64,000 nucleotides of DNA from Terripilifer ovatus (GTDB taxonomy: Bacteria; Pseudomonadota; Alphaproteobacteria; Rhizobiales; Beijerinckiaceae), in assembly GCA_029222685.1 (NCBI GenBank), contig JARHVB010000024.1, positions 78,046 to 142,045 of the forward strand. The letters run 5' to 3'. A model generated the notes under the pieces. The model was given only the letters and a program-made list of their open reading frames with translations. It did no database searches and was not told the DNA's origin. Below are positions 55,232 through 64,000 of this stretch, piece after piece (within the stretch, counting starts at the first letter, position 1; the number at the start of each line of letters is the position of its first letter). The position numbers and the translations under genes were made by a program.

Positions 55232-56002
55232 ATGGCCAGCTACTGCGTTCCAACCGTCGTGCAGACGACGATTCCCGACACTGACATGACGCCGCTCGAG
55301 CGGCTCGTGCTCTCACATATGTTCACCGCCGAGCAGGATGGCGCCGGAACGCTTTTCTTCGCCGACGCGAGTCCGGCGGAGTGCATCGACATCGCCGCCG
55401 CGGCGCTGCGCGCTGCGCATCGCGACTCCGCCGGCGCCGACAGCGTCCTCAATGCCATCGTCGAGAACCGGCTCGGGGAGATCGCCGCCGCCGACACCTC
55501 TGCGGAGCTCGATCTCACCGACGTCTCCTGGTCGACCATCTTTCAGGACATCGTGCGCCGTTCCGCGACGCTCGACGAGATTGCCGTCTCATCGGCGTTC
55601 ACGTGCTCGCGCATGTTGCCGGATGGATTTGGCGGGATGGCCACGCTGATCACCGCCGGTTCGATCCGGTCATGCTCGACGGACGAGGTGCTGGAGCAAT
55701 TCCGCAAGGAGCTTGCGGCTGCAGCAGCGCCGCGAACGCATGTGCTCCTGCGCTTCGACGAAAATGAGGTGCGCACGATGATCGGCGAGGTCATCGCCTA
55801 CGACGATGCGCTCACGACGCTGTCGCCGGACGCTGTCACCGACGACGACATCCATCTCGCATGCCTCGCCGTCGCCGCAGCGACCCAGCTCGCGGAGGAG
55901 CGGGGCTCGGCCGTGTTCAAGGCCGCGCTCGCGGCCATCCAGAGCGCCGAACAGCGCCGCGCCGACGTGAAAGAGGGGAATGAAAAAGGGGAGGAGGAGT
56001 GA
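55232..56002 (+). CDS. Hypothetical plasmid protein (256 aa)
   Basis: Not recognised. AGGAG precedes the ATG at 55232. The protein begins MASYCVPTVVQTTIPDTDMT, is largely helical and ends with an acidic/lysine tail (EGNEKGEEE). No membrane span or catalytic motif is seen. Its place in the plasmid block suggests a transfer or maintenance role, but nothing in the protein shows it. Confidence 0.68.
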   Translation: MASYCVPTVVQTTIPDTDMTPLERLVLSHMFTAEQDGAGTLFFADASPAECIDIAAAALRAAHRDSAGADSVLNAIVENRLGEIAAADTSAELDLTDVSWSTIFQDIVRRSATLDEIAVSSAFTCSRMLPDGFGGMATLITAGSIRSCSTDEVLEQFRKELAAAAAPRTHVLLRFDENEVRTMIGEVIAYDDALTTLSPDAVTDDDIHLACLAVAAATQLAEERGSAVFKAALAAIQSAEQRRADVKEGNEKGEEE

Positions 56003-56012
56003 AAAGCGCGAT

Positions 56013-56080
56013 GCCGCATGCCCGGCCGGCGCGTCAAGGGAAGCTTCGCCCGCGTTCCGCGGCCCTTGACCCGCCGGACC
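56013..56080. repeat. 68-bp hairpin repeat, copy 2
   Basis: Second copy of the 54644-54711 unit. The arms GGCGCGTCAAGGG and CCCTTGACCCGCC can pair with one mismatch. Differences between copies fall mostly in the loop or are single substitutions, suggesting that the fold is kept. Confidence 0.8.
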
Positions 56081-56180
56081 GGAGAGGCGGCCCGCGGGAG
56101 GAGGTGATGAAGGGCTGAAGTGAATGAGGGATCACGCGGATCGCTCACGCTTTCGGCCCGTGAGGCCGAAAGGAGCCGCC

Positions 56181-56780
56181 ATGCACACCCTCCCGACCAT
56201 CCGCAAAATCTTCCAGGGCATCGCCACGCGCCATGAGATGCACCGTCTGTTCAACCGACATCGTGGCGATCCGACCTACGGGGCCGGCGATGCCGCGCCT
56301 CTCTTTGCCGGCGAGTGGTTCGAGATCGCCGAACCCGAGCATGATTACATGCTGGAGATTCTGCCGCCGCTCTGGATGCGCGCCGACATGTTCGCGATGC
56401 GCGAATTCATGACGGATAACGTGACCAGCGTCTTCTTCACGCTCTGGATCGACGGTCGCAAGCGCTTCTTCCACGGCTATTGCGACCTGTCCGATCGTGG
56501 CTCGCCCGAGCAGATGAAGCGAGCGATCATCGAGCGGGAGTCCCGCCCGGTCCGCGCCATGACGCGCGACGAACGCCTTGAGCACATCTGGTCGGGCACG
56601 CATGACGACTATCGCGGCTATGCCGGCAAAGGATGGCCGGCTCCCCTGCAGGGCAAGCGCACCGTGCTCGTCTATTGCGGCGGTCTCGGCACAGTCCTGA
56701 AGCCGCTCGACGATCTCACCGATGACGAGGTCGCCGCGAAGCTGCCAGTGCAGTTCCGGCATCTGCCCGAAGCGGCATAG
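56181..56780 (+). CDS. DUF1419 family protein
   Basis: 199-aa protein of DUF1419, function unknown, frequent in rhizobial plasmid blocks like this one. It begins MHTLPTIRKIFQGIATRHEM and has LFAGEWFEIAEPEHDYMLEILPP and SVFFTLWIDGRKRFFHGYCD. AAGGAG precedes the ATG at 56181. A terminator-like hairpin follows at 56810. Confidence 0.85.
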   Translation: MHTLPTIRKIFQGIATRHEMHRLFNRHRGDPTYGAGDAAPLFAGEWFEIAEPEHDYMLEILPPLWMRADMFAMREFMTDNVTSVFFTLWIDGRKRFFHGYCDLSDRGSPEQMKRAIIERESRPVRAMTRDERLEHIWSGTHDDYRGYAGKGWPAPLQGKRTVLVYCGGLGTVLKPLDDLTDDEVAAKLPVQFRHLPEAA

Positions 56781-56809
56781 ACCGCAACGCCCTCCCGAAC
56801 CTGCGACCA

Positions 56810-56840
56810 GCCCGGCCCCGCGCCGGGCTTTCGCATTTTC
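56810..56840 (+). terminator. Terminator-like hairpin, copy 2
   Basis: GCCCGGC (56810-56816), loop CCCGC, GCCGGGC (56822-56828), then TTTCGCATTTTC. It matches the element at 55192 in stem and tail and lies between the DUF1419 gene and the giant methylase-helicase gene. Confidence 0.65.
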
Positions 56841-56948
56841 GCGGTCCGTTCACCGGCCCGCTCCTCCCAACCTCCGCAACGCCGTGCCGCCGGTCGCCTC
56901 CGCGACGCCGGCGGACGGCCGCGCGCGCCCAACAGAAGGACTTCCCCA

Positions 56949-59900
56949 ATGGCGCACGACGATCCCTTCACCCTCGACCTCTTCGGCAATCCCGCAATCG
57001 CGCCGGGTCTCGGCCTCGGCGTCACCGCGTTCGCGCCGGACCCCGCGGCCGACGGCAATGACGATGATCCGCCGCCTGTGATGCCGGCGCCTGCGGCGCC
57101 GTCGGCATCGCCGATCGGATCAATGCCGAAGGGCGAGAATGTCCGGCTTCTCGATGGGCGAGGCCTCGCCGCGTCCTGGCGCGATCGCGCCCGCGACAAC
57201 ATCGCGGCAATCCGACTCGCGGCCGAGATCGACGCCGCTGGCCGGCCTGCGACGCCGGACGAGCAGGCAGCGCTCATCCGCTTCACCGGCTTCGGCGCGT
57301 CGGCACTCGCCAATAGTGTCTTTCGCCGCCCGGGCGAGGACGAATTCCGCGACGGCTGGGACACGATCGGCGCGGAGCTCCAGGCGCTCGTCACGCCGTC
57401 TGACTATGCGTCGCTGGCGCGCTGCACGCAGTATGCCCATTTCACGCCGGACTATATCGTGCGCGCGGTCTGGGACGGCTTGCTCCGACTGGGCTTCCGC
57501 GGCGGCCGCATCCTCGAGCCCGGCATCGGCACCGGCCTGTTTCCTGCGTTGATGCCGGACGAGCTGCGCGGCGTCTCGCATGTCACCGGCGTCGAGCTCG
57601 ACCCCGTCACCGCGCGCATCGCCCGCCTGCTGCATCCGCGCGCGGCGATCATCACGGCGGATTTCGCGCGCGCCGGCCTGCCGCAGCATTTCGATCTGGC
57701 CGTCGGCAATCCGCCGTTCTCCGATCGAACCGTGCGCGGCGATCCCGCCTTCCGTGGACTCGGGCTGCGGCTGCACGACTTCTTCATCGCCAAGGCGCTT
57801 CGGCTGCTGAAGCCTGGCGGTCTCGCCGCCTTCGTCACCTCGCACGGCACGATGGACAAGGCCGACGCGAGCGCGCGTCAGCACCTCGCGGAGACGGCCG
57901 ATCTCGTCGGCGCGATCCGGCTTCCCGAAGGCAGCTTCCGCGCCGATGCCGGCACCGATGTCGTCGTCGATATCATGTTCTTCCGCAAGCGTGACGCCGG
58001 CGAGGCGGCGCGCGACGTGGCATGGCTCGATCTCGCCGAGGTCCGCGCTGCGACCGCCGACGAGGGCGCCATCCGCGTCAATGGCTGGTTCGCCCAGCAG
58101 CAGGAAATGGTGCTCGGCATCCATGCGCTGACGTCAGGCCCATACGGCGAGACCTACACCTGCAACCCACGCCGCGGCGCGGACCTCGGCGTTGCGCTGG
58201 CCGCGGCCGTCAATCGTCTTCCGGAAGCCATCTATGACGGCGAGCCGGAGGCGGTCGATCCGGACGCCGATAGGGATACGCCACAGGTCGCGGCTGCGAC
58301 CGCCGGTGGCGCGACGATCCGCGAGGGCAGCTACGTCGTCGGTCCGGGCGCGGCGCTGATGCAGATTCTCGACGGCGCGCCCGTCGTCGTGAAGGTGCGC
58401 AAAGGCCGCTCCACGGACGGCATCTTCGACAAGCACGCGCGGGTCATTCGCAAGCTCATTCCAATCCGCGACGCCGTGCGCGAGGTGCTTCGCGCGCAGG
58501 AGCGCGACGAGCCATGGAAGCAGGCACAGGTTCGCCTGCGCATCGCCTGGTCGAGTTTCGTGCGCGACTTCGGACCGATCAACACGACCGTCGTCTCCAC
58601 GGTCGAGGACGAGGAAACCGGCGAGGTCCGCGAGACCCATCGCCGCCCGAACCTCGCCCCGTTCGCCGACGATCCCGATTGCTGGCTGGTCGCCTCGATC
58701 GAGGACTACGATCTCGACAGCAACACCGCGCGGCCCGGCCCGATCTTCACCGAGCGCGTGATCGCGCCGCCGCCCGCGCCCGTCATCACCTCGGCTCTCG
58801 ATGCGCTCGCCGTGGTGCTCAATGAGCGCGGCTACGTTGATCCCGAACATATCGCTGAACTGTTGCATCGCGACGTCGACGACGTGATCGCCGAACTGGG
58901 CGATGCGATCTTCCGCGACCCGTCTGACGGCTCCTGGCAGACCGCTGACGCTTATCTGTCCGGACCTGTCCGCGACAAGTTGAAGGCGGCGGAAGCGGCC
59001 GCGGGGCTCGACGACGCTTATGGTCGCAATGTCCGGGCCTTGCAGGCCGTACAGCCTGCGGACCTTCGCCCCTCCGACATCACGGCGCGGCTCGGCGCCC
59101 CATGGATTCCGGCGGACGACGTCGTCGCCTTCGTCAAGGAGACGATGGGCGCCGACATCACGATCCGGCACATGCCGGAACTCGCCTCATGGACGGTCGA
59201 GGCCCGCCAGCTCGGCTGGACGGCCGCCGGCACGTCGGAATGGGGAACCGATCGCCGTCATGCCGGTCAGCTTCTGTCCGATGCGTTGAACAGCGCCGTC
59301 CCGCAGATCTTCGACATCATCAAGGATGACGACAGCGAACGTCGCGTGCTCAATGTCATCGACACCGAGGCCGCCAAGGAGAAACTTTCGAAGATCAAGA
59401 CCGCGTTCCAGACCTGGGTGTGGTCCGACCCGGATCGCACGGACCGTCTGGCGCGTCTCTACAACGACCGCTTCAACAACATCGCGCAGCGGGCATTCGA
59501 CGGCTCGCACCTCAAGCTGCCCGGCGCGTCGGGCGCCTTCGTTCTTTACGGCCACCAGAAGCGCGGCGTCTGGCGCATCATCGCGTCGGGCGCGACCTAC
59601 CTCGCGCATGCCGTCGGCGCCGGCAAGACGCTGACGATCGCGGCCGCGATCATGGAGCAGCGCCGGCTCGGCCTGGTCGCCAAGGCGATGCTCGTCGTGC
59701 CGGGCCATTGCCTTGCGCAGGCGGCCCGCGAGTTTCTGGCGCTCTATCCCAACGCGCGCATTCTCGTTGCGGACGAGACCAATTTCACCAAGGACAGGCG
59801 CCAGCGCTTTCTGTCACGCGCCGCGACTGCGACCTGGGACGCGATCATCATCACGCACTCGGCATTCCGCTTCATTGGCGTGCCGTCCGCGTTCGAGCAG

Positions 59901-62042
59901 CAGATGATCCATGACGAGCTGGAGCTCTACGAGGAACTGCTCACCAAGGTCGAGAACGACGACCGCGTCTCGCGCAAGCGCCTCGAGCGGCTGAAGGAGG
60001 GATTGCAGGAGCGGCTGGAATCGCTCGCCACGCGAAAGGACGATCTGTTGACGATCTCGCAAATCGGCATCGACCAGATCATTGTCGACGAGGCGCAGGA
60101 GTTTCGGAAGCTCTCCTTCGCGACCAACATGTCGACGCTGAAAGGCGTCGATCCGAGCGGCTCGCAGCGCGCCTGGGACCTCTATGTGAAGTCGCGCTTC
60201 ATCGAGACGAAGAACCCGGGCCGTGCGCTCGTGCTCGCCTCCGGCACGCCCATCACCAACACGCTCGGCGAGATGTTCACCGTGCAGCGCTTCCTCGGCG
60301 CGGCCGCGCTGCGCGAGCGCGGCCTGCACGAGTTCGACGCCTGGGCCTCGACCTTCGGCGACACGACGACGGAGCTCGAGCTGCAGCCGTCCGGCAAGTA
60401 CAAGCCCGTCACGCGCTTCGCCACCTTCGTCAACGTGGCCGAGCTGATCACGATGTTCCGCACCTTCGCTGATGTCGTGATGCCGGAGGATCTGCGCCAG
60501 TATGTGAAAGTGCCGGCGATCTCGACCGGCAAGCGGCAGATTCTCACGGCGAAGCCGTCGGCGGCATTCAAGGTCTATCAGCGCCATCTCGAGGAGCGCA
60601 TCAAGGCGATCGAGGCGCGCGACCGCGCGCCGGAGCCGGGCGACGATATCCTGCTCTCCGTCATCACCGACGGCCGCCATGCCGCGATCGACTTGCGCCT
60701 GGTCGATCCGGACAGCGGCAACGAGCCGGACAACAAGCTCAATCTCTTGATCGGCACCGCCTTCCGCATCTGGCAGGAAACGGCGCCGAACACTTACGTC
60801 CGGCCGGACGCCAAGCCCTACGAGCTGCCGGGCGCGGCGCAGATGATCTTCTCCGACCTCGGCACCATCAGCGTCGAGAAGTCGCGCGGCTTCTCGGCCT
60901 ATCGCTGGATACGCGACACACTCATCGGCATGGGCGTTCCCCCGTCCGAAATCGCGTTCATGCAGGACTACAAAAAGTCCGAGGCCAAGCAGCGCCTGTT
61001 CGGCGACGTTCGCGCCGGCAAGGTCCGCTTCTTGATCGGCTCGTCCGACACGATGGGCACCGGCGTCAACGCGCAGCTTCGGCTGAAGGCGCTGCATCAT
61101 CTCGACGTGCCGTGGTTGCCCTCGCAGATCGCACAGCGCGAGGGCCGCATCGAGCGGCAGGGCAATCAGCACGACGTCATCGACATCTTCGCCTATGCGA
61201 CAGAGGGCTCGCTCGACGCGAGCATGTGGCAGAACAATGAGCGCAAGGCCCGCTTCATTGCGGCGGCGCTCTCCGGCGATACCTCGATCCGCAGGCTCGA
61301 GGATATCGGCGAAGGCCAGGCGAACCAGTTCGCGTTGGCCAAGGCGATTGCGAGCGGCGATCAGCGGTTGATGCAGAAGGCGGGCCTTGAGGCCGACATC
61401 GCGCGGCTGGAGCGCCAGCGCGCTGCACATATCGACGATCAGCACGCGGTCCGCCGGCAGGTGCGCGACGCGGAGCGCGACATCGAACTCGCGACACGCC
61501 GCATCACCGAAATCGGCCAGGACATTGCGCGGCTTGTGCCGACCGCCGGCGACGCGTTCACGATGATGGTCGCAGGCACGCGTTACGACGAGCGCAAAGG
61601 CGCCGGGCGGGCGCTCATGCAGGAGATCCTGACACGCGTGCAGCGTCGGCAGGATGGCACGCAGACAATCGCCGCGGTTGGCGGCTTCGATGTCGACTAT
61701 TGCGGCGAGCGCTTCGGACGCGACAACTATCGCTATGCCGTGATGCTGGCGCGCACGAACGCCGATTACGAGATCGAACTTCCGGTCACGGTGACGCCGC
61801 TGGGCGCCGTCGCGCGGCTTGAACACGCCGTGTCCGGATTCGAGGACGAGCAGGAGCGCTACCGGCTGCGGCTGGCCGATGCCCGACGCCGGCTCGCATC
61901 TTACGAGGCCCGCCAGGGCGGGGAATTCGCATTCGCCGGGGAGCTCGAGGAGAAGCGGCGGCGGCTCGCCGAGGTGGAAGCCGATCTCGCGCGAGATCAG
62001 CCGGCTGACGGCGAGGCCGGAGATGCCCGCGCCGCCGCCTGA
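56949..62042 (+). CDS. Giant DNA methylase-helicase fusion protein (1697 aa)
   Basis: Plasmid protein combining two activities. The N-terminal third has a SAM methyltransferase: ILEPGIGTGLFPALMPDEL and the N6-adenine motif NPPF near residue 253. The middle and C-terminal part is a superfamily 2 helicase: AHAVGAGKTLTIAAAIMEQRR (Walker A, about residue 887), IIVDEAQEFRKL (about residue 1047), SGTPITNTLGEMF, and GSSDTMGTGVNAQLRLKALHHLD with QREGRIERQGNQ. A coiled-coil-like tail ends it. It resembles the plasmid 'strawberry notch/SNF2-methylase' proteins. Function is unknown; methylation and DNA remodelling in transfer or defence are possible. Confidence 0.88.
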   Translation: MAHDDPFTLDLFGNPAIAPGLGLGVTAFAPDPAADGNDDDPPPVMPAPAAPSASPIGSMPKGENVRLLDGRGLAASWRDRARDNIAAIRLAAEIDAAGRPATPDEQAALIRFTGFGASALANSVFRRPGEDEFRDGWDTIGAELQALVTPSDYASLARCTQYAHFTPDYIVRAVWDGLLRLGFRGGRILEPGIGTGLFPALMPDELRGVSHVTGVELDPVTARIARLLHPRAAIITADFARAGLPQHFDLAVGNPPFSDRTVRGDPAFRGLGLRLHDFFIAKALRLLKPGGLAAFVTSHGTMDKADASARQHLAETADLVGAIRLPEGSFRADAGTDVVVDIMFFRKRDAGEAARDVAWLDLAEVRAATADEGAIRVNGWFAQQQEMVLGIHALTSGPYGETYTCNPRRGADLGVALAAAVNRLPEAIYDGEPEAVDPDADRDTPQVAAATAGGATIREGSYVVGPGAALMQILDGAPVVVKVRKGRSTDGIFDKHARVIRKLIPIRDAVREVLRAQERDEPWKQAQVRLRIAWSSFVRDFGPINTTVVSTVEDEETGEVRETHRRPNLAPFADDPDCWLVASIEDYDLDSNTARPGPIFTERVIAPPPAPVITSALDALAVVLNERGYVDPEHIAELLHRDVDDVIAELGDAIFRDPSDGSWQTADAYLSGPVRDKLKAAEAAAGLDDAYGRNVRALQAVQPADLRPSDITARLGAPWIPADDVVAFVKETMGADITIRHMPELASWTVEARQLGWTAAGTSEWGTDRRHAGQLLSDALNSAVPQIFDIIKDDDSERRVLNVIDTEAAKEKLSKIKTAFQTWVWSDPDRTDRLARLYNDRFNNIAQRAFDGSHLKLPGASGAFVLYGHQKRGVWRIIASGATYLAHAVGAGKTLTIAAAIMEQRRLGLVAKAMLVVPGHCLAQAAREFLALYPNARILVADETNFTKDRRQRFLSRAATATWDAIIITHSAFRFIGVPSAFEQQMIHDELELYEELLTKVENDDRVSRKRLERLKEGLQERLESLATRKDDLLTISQIGIDQIIVDEAQEFRKLSFATNMSTLKGVDPSGSQRAWDLYVKSRFIETKNPGRALVLASGTPITNTLGEMFTVQRFLGAAALRERGLHEFDAWASTFGDTTTELELQPSGKYKPVTRFATFVNVAELITMFRTFADVVMPEDLRQYVKVPAISTGKRQILTAKPSAAFKVYQRHLEERIKAIEARDRAPEPGDDILLSVITDGRHAAIDLRLVDPDSGNEPDNKLNLLIGTAFRIWQETAPNTYVRPDAKPYELPGAAQMIFSDLGTISVEKSRGFSAYRWIRDTLIGMGVPPSEIAFMQDYKKSEAKQRLFGDVRAGKVRFLIGSSDTMGTGVNAQLRLKALHHLDVPWLPSQIAQREGRIERQGNQHDVIDIFAYATEGSLDASMWQNNERKARFIAAALSGDTSIRRLEDIGEGQANQFALAKAIASGDQRLMQKAGLEADIARLERQRAAHIDDQHAVRRQVRDAERDIELATRRITEIGQDIARLVPTAGDAFTMMVAGTRYDERKGAGRALMQEILTRVQRRQDGTQTIAAVGGFDVDYCGERFGRDNYRYAVMLARTNADYEIELPVTVTPLGAVARLEHAVSGFEDEQERYRLRLADARRRLASYEARQGGEFAFAGELEEKRRRLAEVEADLARDQPADGEAGDARAAA

Positions 62043-62298
62043 CGAAAACAAGGGACGGCGAAGAAGGTCGGTCGCAGAGCGTTCGGGCCGGCGACGAGTC
62101 TCAACCGCCGCCTCCGCCGCCCCGGCCACGGCGCCCTGCGCAGGGCCCAAGCGCCCCGCTTGGGCGGCCGGGCAGGGACGCTCGCCGGCAGTTGCGCCGG
62201 CCACTCACGCCCTGCGGGCCGGGAGGGGTCTCCGGAAGGAGACGGAAAAGGACCGCCGGAACCGCGCGGTCCGCAACCCCTGCAATGGAGATCATCCC
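62043..62298. other. 256-bp gap before the parB-like gene
   Basis: GC-rich DNA with several short palindromes such as GCCCTGCGCAGGGC and GCCCAAGCG-CCCCG-CTTGGGC, at about 62130-62165. They could be a terminator for the giant gene or a binding site for the ParB-like protein downstream; neither is shown. GGAGAC and a second AG-rich stretch precede the next ATG. Confidence 0.45.
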
Positions 62299-64000
62299 AT
62301 GAGACTGATGAAGATCGATCCGCGCGCGCTCATCGTGAACCCCGATCCGACGCGCCTCACCAAGTCCACGCCGCAGAGCGACGCCCTGCTGCTTGCCAGC
62401 ATCAAGGCCGTCGGCATCATCCAGCCGCCGATCGTCACACCGCAGTCCGGCCGCGGCAACGGCCTCGTCATCCAGATCGGCCGGCGGCGTGTGGCGCAGG
62501 CGATCGCCGCCAAGCTCGACGAGATCGAGGTTCTCGTCGCCGATCCCGACGACGACAAGGATGCTCTGCGCAGCCTGATCGAGAACGTCGCACGCGAGCC
62601 GCTGAACCCGGTCGACCTATGGCGGCGCATCGAGCGCCTGGTCGCGCTCGGCTGGACCGAGGAATCGATCGGCATCGCGCTCGGACAGTCCGTGCGCCAG
62701 ATCCGCAAGCTCCGCCTGCTGGCGAACATCCTGCCGGCGATGCTCGACCACATCGCCAAAGGCGACATGCCGAACGAACAGCATCTGCGCACGATCGCTG
62801 CGGCGACGCAGGACGAGCAGGCGCAAGTCTGGAAGAAGCACAAGCCGCGCAAGACCGATCCGCAGGTCTCGTGGAGCGAGGTGGCGCGTGCGCTCACCAA
62901 GACGCGGATGTATGCGCGCGACGCGAGCTTCGGCGATGATCTCGCGCAGGCCTACGGCATCGTCTGGCAGGAGGACCTGTTCGCGCCGGCCGACGAGGAC
63001 AGCCGCTACACCAACGACGTCGAAGCATTCCTCGGCGCGCAGCAGGAATGGATGACCAACCACCTGCCCAAGCGCGGCGCGGTCATCGAGGTGTCGGCTT
63101 GGGGCGAGCCGAAGCTGCCGCCGAAGGCCGAGCGCGTCTATGGCAAGCCGAACAAGAGCGACTGCACGGGCTGGTATCTCGACCCGCGCAGCGGCTCGGT
63201 TCAGTCGGTCGCCTACCGGATGCCGCGCCCGAAGAAGGATGCGGCGAAGGGCAAGGGCGCCCGTGCCGCCGAAGCGGACAGCGTTGCGCCGACGTCGCGG
63301 CCCGACGTCACCCGGCGTGGCATGGACATGATCGGCGATCTGCGCACCGACGCGCTGCACGAGGCGCTGACGCGCGCCCCGATCGAGGACGACACGCTGA
63401 CCGCGCTGCTCGTCCTCGCCATCGCGGCGAACAATGTCACCGCCGCATCGGGACGCACGTCCGGATACGGCGCGTGCGCGAAGCAGGCGAGGCGCCTCAT
63501 CGCCGAGGACGGCACGCTTGCCTACGACCGCGACACCCTGCGCGTGGTCGCGCGCGAGGTGCTGAGTGACGTGCTGTCGTGCCGCGAGAACCGTTCGAAC
63601 AGCGGCGTTGTCGCGCGCGTCGCCGGCGCAGCGGTCGGCGCCGACGAGTTCCTCCCCAATCTGGCGACGGAGGAGTTTCTCTCGTGCCTGTCGCGCACGG
63701 CGCTCGAGGCCGCGCTGCAGGGAACGTCGGTCCTGCCGCGTCCGCGCGTGAGGGATACGCGCGCGGCGTTGGTCGCCCATTTCGCGGACGGCCGCTTCGT
63801 GCATCCCGCCGCGCTGTTCGCGCCGCAGGCCGACGCGATTGCGGAATGGACCGAAAGGCACGCCGACGATGGCGACGACGCCGAGTTCGACGAGGCCGAT
63901 GCCGGCGACGGCCAGCATGGCGACTACGCGGTCGCCGCCGAATACGCGCGCGTTCGAGCCACTTCAAACACTCCCGCCGCCGGCGTCCAGCCGGCGGCGG
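62299..64000 (+). CDS. ParB/Spo0J-like plasmid protein, 3' end beyond the window
   Basis: ParB-like N-terminal domain: MRLMKIDPRALIVNPDPTRL, then LASIKAVGIIQPPIVT and IQIGRRRVAQAIAAKL, the ParB nuclease-like core, followed by NVAREPLNPVDLWRRIERLV with a helix-turn-helix near EESIGIALGQSVRQIRKL. It differs from RepB and continues with a long, unrelated C-terminal region past residue 560. The frame is open to the end of the window. It is the last visible member of the conserved plasmid block; such proteins may bind DNA in transfer or regulation rather than partition. Confidence 0.88.
   Translation, partial: MRLMKIDPRALIVNPDPTRLTKSTPQSDALLLASIKAVGIIQPPIVTPQSGRGNGLVIQIGRRRVAQAIAAKLDEIEVLVADPDDDKDALRSLIENVAREPLNPVDLWRRIERLVALGWTEESIGIALGQSVRQIRKLRLLANILPAMLDHIAKGDMPNEQHLRTIAAATQDEQAQVWKKHKPRKTDPQVSWSEVARALTKTRMYARDASFGDDLAQAYGIVWQEDLFAPADEDSRYTNDVEAFLGAQQEWMTNHLPKRGAVIEVSAWGEPKLPPKAERVYGKPNKSDCTGWYLDPRSGSVQSVAYRMPRPKKDAAKGKGARAAEADSVAPTSRPDVTRRGMDMIGDLRTDALHEALTRAPIEDDTLTALLVLAIAANNVTAASGRTSGYGACAKQARRLIAEDGTLAYDRDTLRVVAREVLSDVLSCRENRSNSGVVARVAGAAVGADEFLPNLATEEFLSCLSRTALEAALQGTSVLPRPRVRDTRAALVAHFADGRFVHPAALFAPQADAIAEWTERHADDGDDAEFDEADAGDGQHGDYAVAAEYARVRATSNTPAAGVQPAA

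Noticed and set aside
62160..62939. Plus-strand 259-aa frame at the start of the ParB-like gene
   Set aside because: The ParB motifs lie in the neighbouring frame, which stays open to the window edge; the 259-aa frame is a shadow.
1..64000. CRISPR arrays, rRNA and tRNA genes
   Set aside because: No evenly spaced direct repeats and no rRNA- or cloverleaf-like segments were noticed on reading. A tRNA scan was not run, so a single tRNA could have been missed.

Overview
The window looks like part of a large plasmid (or second replicon) of an alphaproteobacterium, most likely of the order Hyphomicrobiales (Rhizobiales). The reasons are a complete repABC replication and partition operon with four perfect repABC-type centromere sites, an imuA-imuB-dnaE2 SOS mutagenesis cassette behind a GAAC-N7-GAAC LexA box, and a typical rhizobial plasmid block (DUF736, DUF3991/toprim, DUF1419, a giant methylase-helicase, a ParB-like protein). 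The sequence is GC-rich. I cannot name the genus.

Layout. 0-4.8 kb: repABC with four parS copies, an antisense RNA between repB and repC, and an AT-rich putative origin inside repC. 4.8-16.8 kb: accessory DNA with an isoaspartate methyltransferase-like gene, a tyrosine recombinase beside a 12-bp inverted repeat, a DUF1403/ScpB-like/HEPN operon, a frameshifted LigD-type ligase, a plasmid dnaB, a truncated RES protein, several unknown genes, and an AbiEi/AbiEii toxin-antitoxin pair followed by an internally deleted ndh remnant. 16.8-22.4 kb: the SOS mutasome. 22.4-25.1 kb: a MerR-regulated heavy-metal P-type ATPase. 25.1-31.3 kb: two ArsR-controlled arsenic units (arsR-arsC-arsC-acr3 and arsR-flavoprotein-MFS) and decayed remnants of a recombinase and a permease. 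31.4-47.9 kb: metE/metR, then one operon with a thioesterase, prpD, prpC, prpB, a Rieske oxygenase and queH opposite an ScfR/PccR-type regulator, then a cobalamin riboswitch ahead of nrdA and nrdB. 48-52.7 kb: TauE-type permease, cupin, a UvrD-like helicase broken by an 11-bp tandem duplication, a small secreted protein and an SRAP protein. 52.8-64 kb: the conserved plasmid block, running off the right edge.

The main result is the 31.4-47.3 kb stretch. It carries cobalamin-independent counterparts of four B12-dependent functions common in this group: MetE for MetH, QueH for QueG, the methylcitrate cycle PrpBCD for methylmalonyl-CoA mutase, and a class I ribonucleotide reductase for NrdJ. The reductase sits behind a cobalamin riboswitch, and its beta subunit has phenylalanine at the radical tyrosine position (class Ic-like). 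I read this as a mobile 'B12-bypass island'. The clustering is visible in the sequence; its purpose is inference.

Several genes are broken: ligD-like, the UvrD-like helicase, ndh, RES, the recombinase and an arsenic-type permease. I saw no rRNA, tRNA, CRISPR array or intact insertion sequence.
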